Assembly: GCA_017553635.1 (NCBI GenBank)
Contig: JAFZKN010000010.1
Coordinates: forward strand, 1-64,000
From: Treponema sp.
GTDB lineage: Bacteria; Spirochaetota; Spirochaetia; Treponematales; Treponemataceae
DNA: 64,000 nucleotides
Direction of reading: 5' to 3'
Both the position numbers and the translations under genes were made by a program. Below the pieces are notes generated by a model. It saw only the letters and a program-made list of their open reading frames with translations, was not told where the DNA came from and ran no database searches. Shown piece by piece: positions 1-8,010 of the stretch (the stretch's first letter is position 1; each line of letters opens with the position of its first letter).

Positions 1-43
1 AACGCATAACCTTAAACAAAAAGATAAATTTATTTAGGGCACA

Positions 44-116
44 TCTGACTTTCGTCAGACCGGGCTTTTCACAGCTCCGGCTTTCGCCTCCGACCCTTCG
101 GGTTTCGCTTTGCGAA
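44..116 (-). repeat. cluster of four short hairpins
   Basis: Four perfect stem-loops occur in 73 bases: TCTGAC/GTCAGA (44-59), GGC/GCC (79-88), ACCC/GGGT (93-103) and TTCGC/GCGAA (104-116). On the minus strand the first two loops read GAAA, the third GAA and the fourth AAA. GAAA is a stable RNA tetraloop, so the minus strand, which is the direction of the upstream restriction operon, is the more likely RNA-forming strand. The block is visibly GC-richer than its surroundings. It could be a 3' processing or stability element, a REP-like repeat, or an unknown small RNA. Confidence 0.6.
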
Positions 117-180
117 CTGTTACAATCCCTTGCGCAGATGGTGGGTAAAGCGGAGAAGCTCCAGATTCTAAAAATAATTA

Positions 181-239
181 CATTCTCCCGTCACCTGTCA
201 TCCCACAAATATGATGACACTAGTTTATGCTTCGAAGTG
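181..239 (+). repeat. 59-bp element, copy A
   Basis: This copy aligns without gaps to 332-390. The most conserved part is CATCCCACAAATATGATG (199-216), then a six-base variable segment, then TGCTTCGAAGTG. Unlike copy B, it is not followed by a matching right arm, so it looks like a half-element or a decayed copy. Confidence 0.75.
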
Positions 240-331
240 AAAAAAAACACTTATTCATCTTTCTCCAGCCTGCATTACAAAACATACAGTTCTAAATTAT
301 TTTTGTATGGTACGGGTTTCATAAATAATTT

Positions 332-433
332 CATCCTCCCGTCTCCAGACATCCCACAAATATGATGGCACTCGAGAGTGCTTCGAAGTGTAAAGAGCCG
401 TGAATCATTTTGTGTTCTGTCTGGTGACGGAGG
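332..433 (+). repeat. 59-bp element copy B within a long imperfect hairpin
   Basis: Copy B of the element (332-390) forms the left half of a roughly 99-bp imperfect palindrome. The outer arm 335-351 pairs with 418-433, with one mismatch and one gap. A second arm near 356-367 (CACAAATATGAT) pairs with ATCATTTTGTG near 404-414. The middle holds GCACTC-GA-GAGTGC. There is no long T-run, so it is not a textbook intrinsic terminator. The size and symmetry suggest a small non-autonomous mobile or recombination-associated repeat. Confidence 0.65.
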
Positions 434-488
434 AAATATATTTTTTGCAGGAAACAAAATATCTTTATCTACAAGTAAAGATTAATAT

Positions 489-2951
489 TTATTCATTAGA
501 ACCCATTACTTCTTTTCTTTCAACAATTTTTGGTGAATAAACACTTATGTCATCATTTTCCTGAATACAAATTTCCTTTACGCCACCATCTATATAATGA
601 TTAATACTGGCTTTTACAAGATAATAATAATCTGCATGAAAACCATCTTGTGGTTCAAAGGGTTTATTCTTGTATAAATTATCAAGACGTTGTTTTAATA
701 TTTCTTTTGATACTAATTCAATTGATTCAATTTCAGCTTCAAAAGGTATTAGATTCTGAAATCTATATCCATTTTCTATCCGGCATTCTTTAATATCAGT
801 ATCTGTAAGCATTAAATAGTTCGTACGATTTGTTTCCTTATGAATTGTATATACTTTTCCTTTATTTATTGCATAAAAATAAAAATAAAATTCATGTGAT
901 TTTTTATTATCAAATTTCGCTTTAGATTCTGGAATAATATTTTCTGATTGCAGGAATTTTAAATATTCCTTTCTTATAAAACCTATCATAAGGTATTCTT
1001 TTTCAATTTCATTTATCATAGAAGATTTCCCTTCGGCAGGAGAATTAATTACCATATTTTCGAAATAATTCTTTCTAAACTGTCTGCTTGAATCTTTTGC
1101 TTTAAAATCAATGATTTGCTTTATAAATTTCTTGATTTCATTATGACCTGCATTTTCATTTCCAGGTCTGATTGCAAACGCTCCGACCCCAGGAAGAATT
1201 TCATCATAAACAGAAGACTGTTCATTCCGTTCTGAATTGTTTTCATTACCAGGATAAAGTACATAACTACCTACAGTTCTACGGATTGCATCATTATATG
1301 TATGCATTTTTAACAAGTCTCCGCGTTTGTAAGTATTTATAATTTCATCATTTTTCTCCTGAATAATTTCTTCTTTTTCTTCTTCTGAAATTTGATCTTC
1401 TGTTTTCTCTAAAAACGCTTCTGAAATCTGCTTTTTATCCGTATTTATGAATTGAGTTAAATCCTGTATTCTATATTTTGCATCAAAGTGAATGTAAGAA
1501 ACATCTCCAGCTTTAATAGCATCAATTTCCTTTTTATATTCAGACGAGAAAATCGCCAATGTATAATCAGGACGGAACGGACGAGAATATGAACCCCAAT
1601 AAACAGAACTATTGAATTGCGATGGAGAAAAAGTTCTGTTGTAATAAAGATTTACAGTCAGTTTTTCATGTTCAAAGATAAAATTCTGTAAAGAAGGATT
1701 TCCTTGCTGTAAAGAAATTGTCAATCCATTAGTATCATTAATGAATTGAGTATATGGTTCAACATTAACTCCGCTTGTATCTTTTCCAGAAAGTTCATGT
1801 ATTATTTTTCGAAGTTCAAAGAAAAGCCAGTATTCATATAACAATGCAGTATTTTTGGCTTCTCCTGTATATACATCGTCTTTGCCTTTCCAATCCAGTT
1901 TCAATGCTAGATCAATCATTGAGAATGCATTAAAAATCTGACTATAGCCTTCCCTTTTTTCCAGTACTTGATTATTGACAGGCATTATCGTCAGTTCACT
2001 AATATCATCAAAAAAAGAATCATTAAGAATATCTTCTATCTGGTTAAGAATTTTTGAAGCTTCAGAAAAGTATTCTTTTCCATTTTTATCAATTTCCACT
2101 TTTTCTAAGACTTGTATACAAACTTCGCTGAATGTAATTAATGCAAATTTTATGAATCGATTTGCAGCAGTATCATAACTGTCGTATTTATGAATGGCAG
2201 CTACTTCACTAGGAAAATAATTCCCATCAGACGTCTGCATCCAGCCACGGCTATGAGTAAATGGATTTGAAAAAAATTTTCCAGAAGGAATGCCTGTACC
2301 AAAGGGTTTCAGTTCTTCTTCTTTGACGAGGATTCTGTCTGGGTTTCTTTTTATTGATGCAAAAAGACTTTCTAAGTTATCTGAAAAACAGAATTGACGG
2401 AGAAATATAAACTGCTCAAGTATGTTAGATTCTTTAGATGAATCCTGTTGAAAACTTAAAGATGTAGGACTTGTGTAGTCAAGAAGTAAAGCCGAACATT
2501 CTTCTGCAATTGATTCCGTAAGCTTTACATAATCTTCTTCGTAGGAAATCTTATCTGGAACAACTTCAAATTCTATCGTTTTTCCTGTTGTACCAAATGA
2601 AATCAAAGATTTACCCAGATAATTAATAAACTGAAAAATTATTCTGTCATTCTCTTTCTCTAATTTTACAAGTTTATTATCTTCATTTTTTATGTGTGGA
2701 TAATAATCATTACTACAATTGTCAATTTTACAACAGTATCTAATAGTTTCTTTCAAGCGCAATGAATTGATGTTGAAATCAGATTCCTTAAACTCAAAAT
2801 ACTTCTTTTCTTGTACATTTTCTGTTAAATATAACGAAAGATTACCTTCTGCTTTTGTTTCAACATTTTTATCAAGCTTAGTTCCAGATGGATATATTAT
2901 AGCTTTATGAGAATCATCTATATCTATTGAAACAGCAATAATATTTTCCAT
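489..2951 (-). CDS. DUF2357 (McrC-like) restriction endonuclease subunit
   Basis: This is probably the nuclease subunit that works with the McrB-like GTPase encoded 12 bp upstream. The 820-residue protein has the layout of DUF2357 proteins. A long N-terminal part has no obvious motif. A helix then carries a conserved glutamate (Y-E-Y-W near 373), followed by R-P-D-Y (D462) and H-F-D-A-K-Y (D490, K492). Together these form a PD-(D/E)XK nuclease core. BsuMI and LlaJI systems pair such proteins with McrB-type ATPases and C5 methyltransferases. The region around 520-560 is Glu/Lys-rich and probably coiled. It is the last gene of the operon. ATG at 2951 has no strong ribosome site, which suggests translational coupling. 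The family call is fairly firm; the DNA target is unknown. Confidence 0.8.
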   Translation of the reverse strand: MENIIAVSIDIDDSHKAIIYPSGTKLDKNVETKAEGNLSLYLTENVQEKKYFEFKESDFNINSLRLKETIRYCCKIDNCSNDYYPHIKNEDNKLVKLEKENDRIIFQFINYLGKSLISFGTTGKTIEFEVVPDKISYEEDYVKLTESIAEECSALLLDYTSPTSLSFQQDSSKESNILEQFIFLRQFCFSDNLESLFASIKRNPDRILVKEEELKPFGTGIPSGKFFSNPFTHSRGWMQTSDGNYFPSEVAAIHKYDSYDTAANRFIKFALITFSEVCIQVLEKVEIDKNGKEYFSEASKILNQIEDILNDSFFDDISELTIMPVNNQVLEKREGYSQIFNAFSMIDLALKLDWKGKDDVYTGEAKNTALLYEYWLFFELRKIIHELSGKDTSGVNVEPYTQFINDTNGLTISLQQGNPSLQNFIFEHEKLTVNLYYNRTFSPSQFNSSVYWGSYSRPFRPDYTLAIFSSEYKKEIDAIKAGDVSYIHFDAKYRIQDLTQFINTDKKQISEAFLEKTEDQISEEEKEEIIQEKNDEIINTYKRGDLLKMHTYNDAIRRTVGSYVLYPGNENNSERNEQSSVYDEILPGVGAFAIRPGNENAGHNEIKKFIKQIIDFKAKDSSRQFRKNYFENMVINSPAEGKSSMINEIEKEYLMIGFIRKEYLKFLQSENIIPESKAKFDNKKSHEFYFYFYAINKGKVYTIHKETNRTNYLMLTDTDIKECRIENGYRFQNLIPFEAEIESIELVSKEILKQRLDNLYKNKPFEPQDGFHADYYYLVKASINHYIDGGVKEICIQENDDISVYSPKIVERKEVMGSNE

Positions 2952-2963
2952 AATTATTTCTTA

Positions 2964-4610
2964 TTAAATAAAACTTGCGTACTGGAATCTGTTCAGGCAG
3001 TCTTTCATTTGATGGATTTTTGAAAGACTGTTATTAAGCTCTTTTTCTGTACAAAGTTTCTCCAGATTATCAAGAAGTTCTCCAATCTGTTTTCTGTTAC
3101 CGTGAATTTTAGGAAGTATCTTCTGTAGAATTTGAACGTCTACAATTTCTGTTGCAGTTGGCTTTGTACCTTCTGCAGTCAGCCAAGCTGCAATAGTATA
3201 AAGTCTAATTTCTTTTACAGTTCGATAAGCAAATTCAAATCCATATTTTTCAAGTTCCTTATAGAAAGCTTCAAAGATGGGCTTCATCTCTTTAAGAACT
3301 GGCTCTACTTCATTAGGTATATTTCCACTTCTAACTTCATCAGCAAGTTTCATAAAACCTTCTGCAACTCCTGGTTCTGCTGGATTAATAGAAGCGTTTT
3401 CAGATGAAGAAACTAGATTTTCAAGAACATCAGACATTTCTGGTTTGAACTCTATAACGTTGGCACGGTCAAGAACTTTCGGACTGAACATATAGGTGGT
3501 TTCGTCTATGTTTACTGTACCAGTTACAAACAAGTTATCAGGCAAAACAATTTCTTCTGGGATAGAAGATTCACAATCATCATCTTTTTTATAAAGCGGA
3601 ATTGGTTCACCTGATTCCATTGCACTTAAGAAATCAGAAAAGTAACGCTCCACATGAGAAAGATTCATTTCATCAAGAATAAGAAAGAACGGAATATCGG
3701 GATTTTGATCTGCAAGAAGAATAAAATCCAGAACTGGTGTAGACTGATATTCTTTCTTTAAAGGATTATAAAAACCGAGAATCTTTGTGTTGTCCGTCCA
3801 ATCTGCGCCTACGGGGATTAGAAGATGATTTTTAAATCCACTGTCATTTTTCTTTTCTAGATATTCCGCAAAACGAGTAGCTATCCGGGTTTTGCCTGTA
3901 CCAGAGTTGCCTGTAAGAATTACAAATGGTTTTGTTAAAAGAGATTTTATGTATCTAACATGTATATAGTTATTAATAAAAGCCGACAATTTAAAATCAG
4001 TTACTGCTATACTGTTTATTTTTTTCACTGGAGTTTCGTCGATTATTGATTGACCTTCTGAATTACCTCCTAAAAGACCTTTACCATTACACTCTTTGTA
4101 GATATTAATCAAGCTCCCAAGATCCTCTTTCATTTCATCATCTGATGGCAAGCTATTTATATTATATTCTTTATAAAAGATTGCAGCCTCGCCATAACCT
4201 TTATCATCACCAATATTAAGGCTACCCGTATTCACCAAAAACTTTTGGGGATTTATCTCTTGTTGAATTTTATTTTTTATACTGGCTATTTCTTCCATTG
4301 TTGATTTACTTGTTCCCTGATTTAAGGTTACAAAAACAGATTTTCCAGAAGCAGCGAATAGATAAACGATATAAATTCCATATTGAGCACTTGGAAACAA
4401 ATCTTTATAAAAAACACGAAGATAGGGAACAGCTGTCCACCTACCACTTCCATTCTTAAATTCTGCCACCATTCCAAACTTCTTTGCTTCTGTTTGAATT
4501 TCTTTTTCTAATAAGCGAAAATTCATAAGAACATCACCACCATTAGACGTTCCTAGACCTTTATACTGTGTATATCCCAATTTAAAAATGGATTCTAGAT
4601 AGCTTCTCAT
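2964..4610 (-). CDS. McrB-like AAA+ GTPase restriction subunit
   Basis: The protein resembles the motor subunit of McrBC-type restriction: it would recognise modified or foreign DNA and drive the partner nuclease. Residues of about 10-165 match the MrcB_N (DUF3578) domain, with the W-T-A-V-P-Y-L-R-V segment near 58-66. The AAA+ core follows: Walker A G-N-S-G-T-G-K-T at 234-241, Walker B F-F-L-I-L-D-E-M-N at 308-316, and the McrB signature-like G-T-V-N-I-D-E-T at 364-371, followed by an arginine (382) where a finger would sit. Length 548 suits an MrcB_N-AAA protein. It starts 15 bp after the GHKL gene with a GAGGTG ribosome site. GTP specificity is inferred from the family, not visible. Confidence 0.87.
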   Translation of the reverse strand: MRSYLESIFKLGYTQYKGLGTSNGGDVLMNFRLLEKEIQTEAKKFGMVAEFKNGSGRWTAVPYLRVFYKDLFPSAQYGIYIVYLFAASGKSVFVTLNQGTSKSTMEEIASIKNKIQQEINPQKFLVNTGSLNIGDDKGYGEAAIFYKEYNINSLPSDDEMKEDLGSLINIYKECNGKGLLGGNSEGQSIIDETPVKKINSIAVTDFKLSAFINNYIHVRYIKSLLTKPFVILTGNSGTGKTRIATRFAEYLEKKNDSGFKNHLLIPVGADWTDNTKILGFYNPLKKEYQSTPVLDFILLADQNPDIPFFLILDEMNLSHVERYFSDFLSAMESGEPIPLYKKDDDCESSIPEEIVLPDNLFVTGTVNIDETTYMFSPKVLDRANVIEFKPEMSDVLENLVSSSENASINPAEPGVAEGFMKLADEVRSGNIPNEVEPVLKEMKPIFEAFYKELEKYGFEFAYRTVKEIRLYTIAAWLTAEGTKPTATEIVDVQILQKILPKIHGNRKQIGELLDNLEKLCTEKELNNSLSKIHQMKDCLNRFQYASFI

Positions 4611-4625
4611 AAAACACCTCTTTTT

Positions 4626-6260
4626 TTATCTTTTTTCAGCATCATCCAACCGTCTAAACAAATGTGACAAAAGGCTAAGCAAATCTAAACAATCATTTTC
4701 AGAAAACAATCCACTATCTCTCAACTCTGATATTTCTTCATGAGCAATAGGATTCCTAGCACCTGTCATAACACCAGCTGACAGCCACCGCTGTCCTTCT
4801 TCGATATTAGTTATCGTAGATAAATTAAAATCATCCCCTGTCCGTCTTTTATATTTCTTGGTGACCGTTAATAACTTATCCTTACCAAATGCATTATTCA
4901 TTAATGTATGATCCGTATCCGTCAACCCTGATTTTCGCTGAACTTCTAAAACATATCGCTTCATTGATTCCTCGAACGCACGATAGTAATCTCTATTTTG
5001 ATAATCATGTTCAGAAGAATTTTTTATTGTATCATGCAGATGCCTATAATGATAATAAGTATATTCCGGCAGAAGTTCATGCAAATCATTCACAACAGCC
5101 TTCTGCTTTTCAGTTTCTAATTCAGAATCATTCACTACAGCATTTACGATACTTTCAACCCCAGTCTTCACTTTAGGCGGTAATTTTGTATACCAGGCCC
5201 CAACATCGATTCCTGTCTGAGTTGAAATCTTCTTTGTCCTTTCTATTTTTCTTTTTTCGCGCCAATCACGCTCAATAAGATGCATTACCTCCTGTAACTT
5301 TTGTCTTAATTCCTCAGTAAGCGGTAAATCCCAATTCAAAGATTGCCTATCAGTAGAAATAACGTCTTCTTCCCATTCATCAATAAAATCAACATTTAGC
5401 CATCCCGTAAAATATGAATAACCATGGCTGGACTCTCCGACACCAAAAAACTCAGGGGCGTTGACAAGTCTTCCATGAGCGAATAGAGTAATTCCTCTTA
5501 AATCTGGTTTCAAAGGCTTTTCTGTCGAGAGTATTTCGCCTGAAATATTATGTTCATTTAAGTATTCAGAACTTATAGCTGGATTATCTGGTATAGTCCA
5601 ATTTATTTGTGCATTTAAATTTTGATATTTTAATTTATCATCAATCAGTAGATTCTCATCGCCATTAAGAGAAATAAAAACTTTAAATGTTTCATCAAAA
5701 AAGTTAAATAACTTAGAAAGACTTATTGCAAGTGATATTTTATCTATACCAGATTGGCGCTTCAGGTCTCTTAAAATGATTGTGGTTCCAATTTCACCAT
5801 CACTATTTCTTATAGAATAACTTGGTTCATAATCAGGTCCTTTTGAATTGATTATATCATTCCAATTCATTGTAAAATTTGTCGTTTTCCCAAGTTTATT
5901 TGTTTGTATTTCTATCGTATTTCCAATTCCAAAAAAAGCAAGCTTACCTAAACCCTTTCTTCCTGTTACTTTTCTTTTCCCACTTGGGCTCAAACCATTA
6001 TCATCAATTCTACGTTTTCGTCCAATTCTAAGAAACTTTTCATTTATTTCCTCAAAAGCCATTCCGATTCCGTCATCTTTAACGGAAATGCTTTTGTCAT
6101 TACCACTATCAATAATGCTTATGTATACATTATGGGCATCTGCATCATAAGCATTTGCTATCAACTCTGCTATTGCATTTGGCAAACGAGAATACATTTT
6201 TATACCTAGATGCTCAATTGTATGCGGATCAAAAGACATTTTTAATTTTTCATTAGACAT
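4626..6260 (-). CDS. GHKL (MORC/MutL-like) ATPase with C-terminal HEPN-like Ymh domain
   Basis: The N-terminus is a GHKL ATPase. The N-box has E32 and N36 (E-L-I-A-N-A-Y-D-A-D), the G1 box is D-D-G-I-G-M (62-67), and the G2 lid is G-R-K-G-L-G-K-L (100-107), the form seen in prokaryotic MORC-like ATPases. A transducer-like region runs to about 340. The C-terminal third resembles TIGR02391 (Ymh) domains and contains R-N-P-I-A-H (R502-H507), which fits the RX4-6H motif of HEPN nucleases. Iyer, Abhiman and Aravind (2008) described MutL/MORC ATPases in restriction-modification operons. The start ATG overlaps the methyltransferase stop by 8 bp, with a GGAGG site inside that gene. A role as a DNA-state sensor controlling a toxic RNase domain is inference. 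Confidence 0.8.
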   Translation of the reverse strand: MSNEKLKMSFDPHTIEHLGIKMYSRLPNAIAELIANAYDADAHNVYISIIDSGNDKSISVKDDGIGMAFEEINEKFLRIGRKRRIDDNGLSPSGKRKVTGRKGLGKLAFFGIGNTIEIQTNKLGKTTNFTMNWNDIINSKGPDYEPSYSIRNSDGEIGTTIILRDLKRQSGIDKISLAISLSKLFNFFDETFKVFISLNGDENLLIDDKLKYQNLNAQINWTIPDNPAISSEYLNEHNISGEILSTEKPLKPDLRGITLFAHGRLVNAPEFFGVGESSHGYSYFTGWLNVDFIDEWEEDVISTDRQSLNWDLPLTEELRQKLQEVMHLIERDWREKRKIERTKKISTQTGIDVGAWYTKLPPKVKTGVESIVNAVVNDSELETEKQKAVVNDLHELLPEYTYYHYRHLHDTIKNSSEHDYQNRDYYRAFEESMKRYVLEVQRKSGLTDTDHTLMNNAFGKDKLLTVTKKYKRRTGDDFNLSTITNIEEGQRWLSAGVMTGARNPIAHEEISELRDSGLFSENDCLDLLSLLSHLFRRLDDAEKR

Positions 6261-7311
6261 TATTTACCTCCTGTAAAAGAAGTCCAAGTCTCCGTCCATA
6301 TTCAGGTGGTACAGCATTACCTATCAGTCGAGCTGCTGTCTGTATATTAGCAGTAATAAACTTATAGCGATATGGAAAAGATTGCAATTCCGCACCCTCT
6401 CTTACAGATATACATCTGTTCTGTTCTGGATGACCAAAACGACCGTTTGTAAAACTCAAAAACTTCGTTGTTATAGTTGAAGAAGGTTTGTCCCAATAAA
6501 GCCTCCCGTAGACATCTCTGAATGAATCATCCTTTCCAATATAACATTTAAGCTGTAAGTCTGGATTATCTTTAAACGCCATACGAGTTCCTCCATTTTT
6601 TTTAACTTTCTTAATACGCTTTAGATTAATTGGAGCAAGTTTTCTTGCTGTATGACACCTTACGGTGTTTTCATCTCGATACCCATCTGGAATTTTCGGG
6701 AAACGTTTTTCATCTCCGATTGCTTCCCTTACAGTTTTTATATGTTTATCATGTTCTGGTAAATTAACTTGTTTATTCAACCTAGTTGATATTAATGAGA
6801 ATCTTTTTCTATTCTGTGGAATACCATAATTTTTCATATTTACAACATCATAAACGCAGCGACCATTTTCTTTATTGCCGTAACCCAGTTCATCAATCTT
6901 AGCCAAAAAATCATTTAAAATTGTCTCTTTATTACTCATTATTCCAGGAACATTTTCAACTAAAATATATCCTGGGCGATAATATTCAATGAATCTTTCA
7001 AAATATAAGAGTAAATCTTTTGTTTTTCGGGATTTTTCTTTTGAGGAACGGATAATGCTATAAAACTGGCACGGACTGCATCCAACAAAAATCATTTCAT
7101 CATCGTTACGATGGACTCCGAATTCATTTTCAAAATATTCTAATGGAAGTTTTGTTATGTCAGCATTTACAAAAGTTGCACCACTATTATTGTATTCATA
7201 TGTTTCTTTTGCTTCTGGATCTAAATCTACACCTGCAATGACTTCTATTCCCGCCTGAATAAGTCCATTTGTCATGCCTCCGCCACCGCAGAAGAAATCT
7301 ATTGCACGCAA
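6253..7311 (-). CDS. dcm: DNA (cytosine-5) methyltransferase
   Basis: The enzyme transfers a methyl group from S-adenosylmethionine to C5 of cytosine in a specific site, protecting host DNA from the linked nuclease. Motif I is D-F-F-C-G-G-G-G (5-12), motif IV is S-P-C-Q with catalytic C81, motif VI is E-N-V-P-G (119-123), motif VIII is P-Q-N-R-K-R, and motif X near the C-terminus is R-L-I-G-N-A-V-P-P. The length of 352 is usual. The start is TTG, eight bases after a strong GGGAGG site; the next in-frame start would delete motif I. It is the first gene of the restriction operon, so methylation would precede restriction. The recognition sequence cannot be read from the protein; the presence of vsr hints that deamination of its target is repaired. 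Confidence 0.93.
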   Translation of the reverse strand: MRAIDFFCGGGGMTNGLIQAGIEVIAGVDLDPEAKETYEYNNSGATFVNADITKLPLEYFENEFGVHRNDDEMIFVGCSPCQFYSIIRSSKEKSRKTKDLLLYFERFIEYYRPGYILVENVPGIMSNKETILNDFLAKIDELGYGNKENGRCVYDVVNMKNYGIPQNRKRFSLISTRLNKQVNLPEHDKHIKTVREAIGDEKRFPKIPDGYRDENTVRCHTARKLAPINLKRIKKVKKNGGTRMAFKDNPDLQLKCYIGKDDSFRDVYGRLYWDKPSSTITTKFLSFTNGRFGHPEQNRCISVREGAELQSFPYRYKFITANIQTAARLIGNAVPPEYGRRLGLLLQEVNNV

Positions 7312-7377
7312 GATATAATCCTCCCAATTTTTTATAACTGTATAATTATAACTAAAAATGCATGAAAAGTAAAAGAA

Positions 7378-7418
7378 AATCTTACATTATAAGATAAAAG
7401 AATGTTATAATCTTACAT
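7378..7418 (+). promoter_or_regulatory. divergent dcm/vsr promoter region with inverted and direct repeats
   Basis: An inverted repeat, ATCTTA-N5-TAAGAT (7379-7395), overlaps the likely -35 box TTACAT (7382-7387). An 18-bp spacer then leads to TATAAT (7406-7411), giving a promoter for vsr. The ten bases AATCTTACAT occur at 7378-7387 and again at 7409-7418, a 31-bp offset. This looks like a binding site that could balance the methyltransferase operon against vsr. No separate controller gene is present, so a subunit of the system may bind here. Confidence 0.5.
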
Positions 7419-7428
7419 AATTATTTTT

Positions 7429-7887
7429 ATGGACACCCTTACTCCCGAAGAACGCCACAAAAACATGTCTCATATCCGCTCAAAGGACACTAAGCCCGAA
7501 AAGCTTATACGTTCTGCGCTTTTTAGGGCTGGGTTCCGCTACAGAATCTGTGATAAGCGTTATCCGGGAAAGCCGGACCTGGTTTTTCCAAGATATTATG
7601 CGGTAGTTTTCATAAACGGCTGTTTCTTTCACGCACATGAGGGCTGTAAATATTTCAGAGTTCCTGAGTCAAATTCAGCTTTCTGGAAGGCAAAATTTAC
7701 AAGAAACAGAGAGCGGGATGCACAGGTCATCCAGAAATACAGGAATGACTGCTGGAGAGTTTGTGTCGTCTGGGAATGTGCTATCAGAGGCAGAAACTCA
7801 AAGCAAAAAATAGAAAACGTAACCGGTCAGATAGTAGAGTGGCTCGAAGAATCCTGTGATCCTTTCCTCGAAATAAGTTCAAAATAA
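7429..7887 (+). CDS. vsr: very short patch repair endonuclease (Vsr)
   Basis: Vsr nicks DNA 5' of the T in T:G mismatches that arise when 5-methylcytosine deaminates. The family pattern is complete: T-P-E-E-R-H-K-N-M near the start, R-S-K-D-T-K-P-E (17-24), the catalytic P-G-K-P-D-L-V (D50), F-I-N-G-C-F-F-H (61-68), and W-R-V-C-V-V-W-E-C near 110. The length of 152 is normal. It diverges from the methyltransferase, which fits repair of deaminated products of that enzyme. There is no Shine-Dalgarno sequence: ATG lies 17 bases after TATAAT, so the mRNA leader would be about ten bases. Confidence 0.95.
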   Translation: MDTLTPEERHKNMSHIRSKDTKPEKLIRSALFRAGFRYRICDKRYPGKPDLVFPRYYAVVFINGCFFHAHEGCKYFRVPESNSAFWKAKFTRNRERDAQVIQKYRNDCWRVCVVWECAIRGRNSKQKIENVTGQIVEWLEESCDPFLEISSK

Positions 7888-8010
7888 CCCCTCCCTATAT
7901 CTTCTCAGAGCGAAATCCCCCTTTAACCTTATAGGCGGGCGTGCAGCAGGCTTAAATGGCCGTAAAAAAAACATTTGAATTTTTCCCTATAATATAGAAT
8001 AATATAAATT
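7888..8010 (+). promoter_or_regulatory. intergenic region with -10-like boxes for the cyclase gene
   Basis: The 123 bases between vsr and the cyclase contain TATAAT (7988-7993) and TAGAAT (7995-8000) just ahead of the ATG at 8011. No Shine-Dalgarno sequence is visible. A -35 box is not clear; TTGAAT at 7975-7980 is spaced poorly. No terminator hairpin follows vsr. Confidence 0.35.

Larger units (their letters stand above)
1..488. other. non-coding flank of the defence island
   Basis: No credible gene lies in these 488 bases; the short open frames are fully accounted for by repeats. The stretch holds a cluster of small hairpins (44-116), then two copies of a 59-bp element (181-239 and 332-390), the second within a long imperfect inverted repeat ending near 433. 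It lies downstream of the minus-strand restriction operon. No tRNA, integrase or transposase is visible, so whether it marks the boundary of a transferred island cannot be decided here. Confidence 0.6.

Noticed and set aside
1..140. Possible integron attC site (the first ten bases resemble the reverse complement of a Vibrio repeat core).
   Set aside because: No integrase gene is visible and I could not pair conserved core sites in the expected order; the block is better described as simple hairpins.
138..457. Two short open frames of 60-75 codons in the left flank.
   Set aside because: They lie across the duplicated element, have no ribosome site and show no protein-like composition.
7..7931. 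Eight-base match TAACCTTA at 7-14 and 7924-7931 as direct repeats flanking the island.
   Set aside because: Eight bases of this composition are expected by chance over this distance, and the bases around them do not match.
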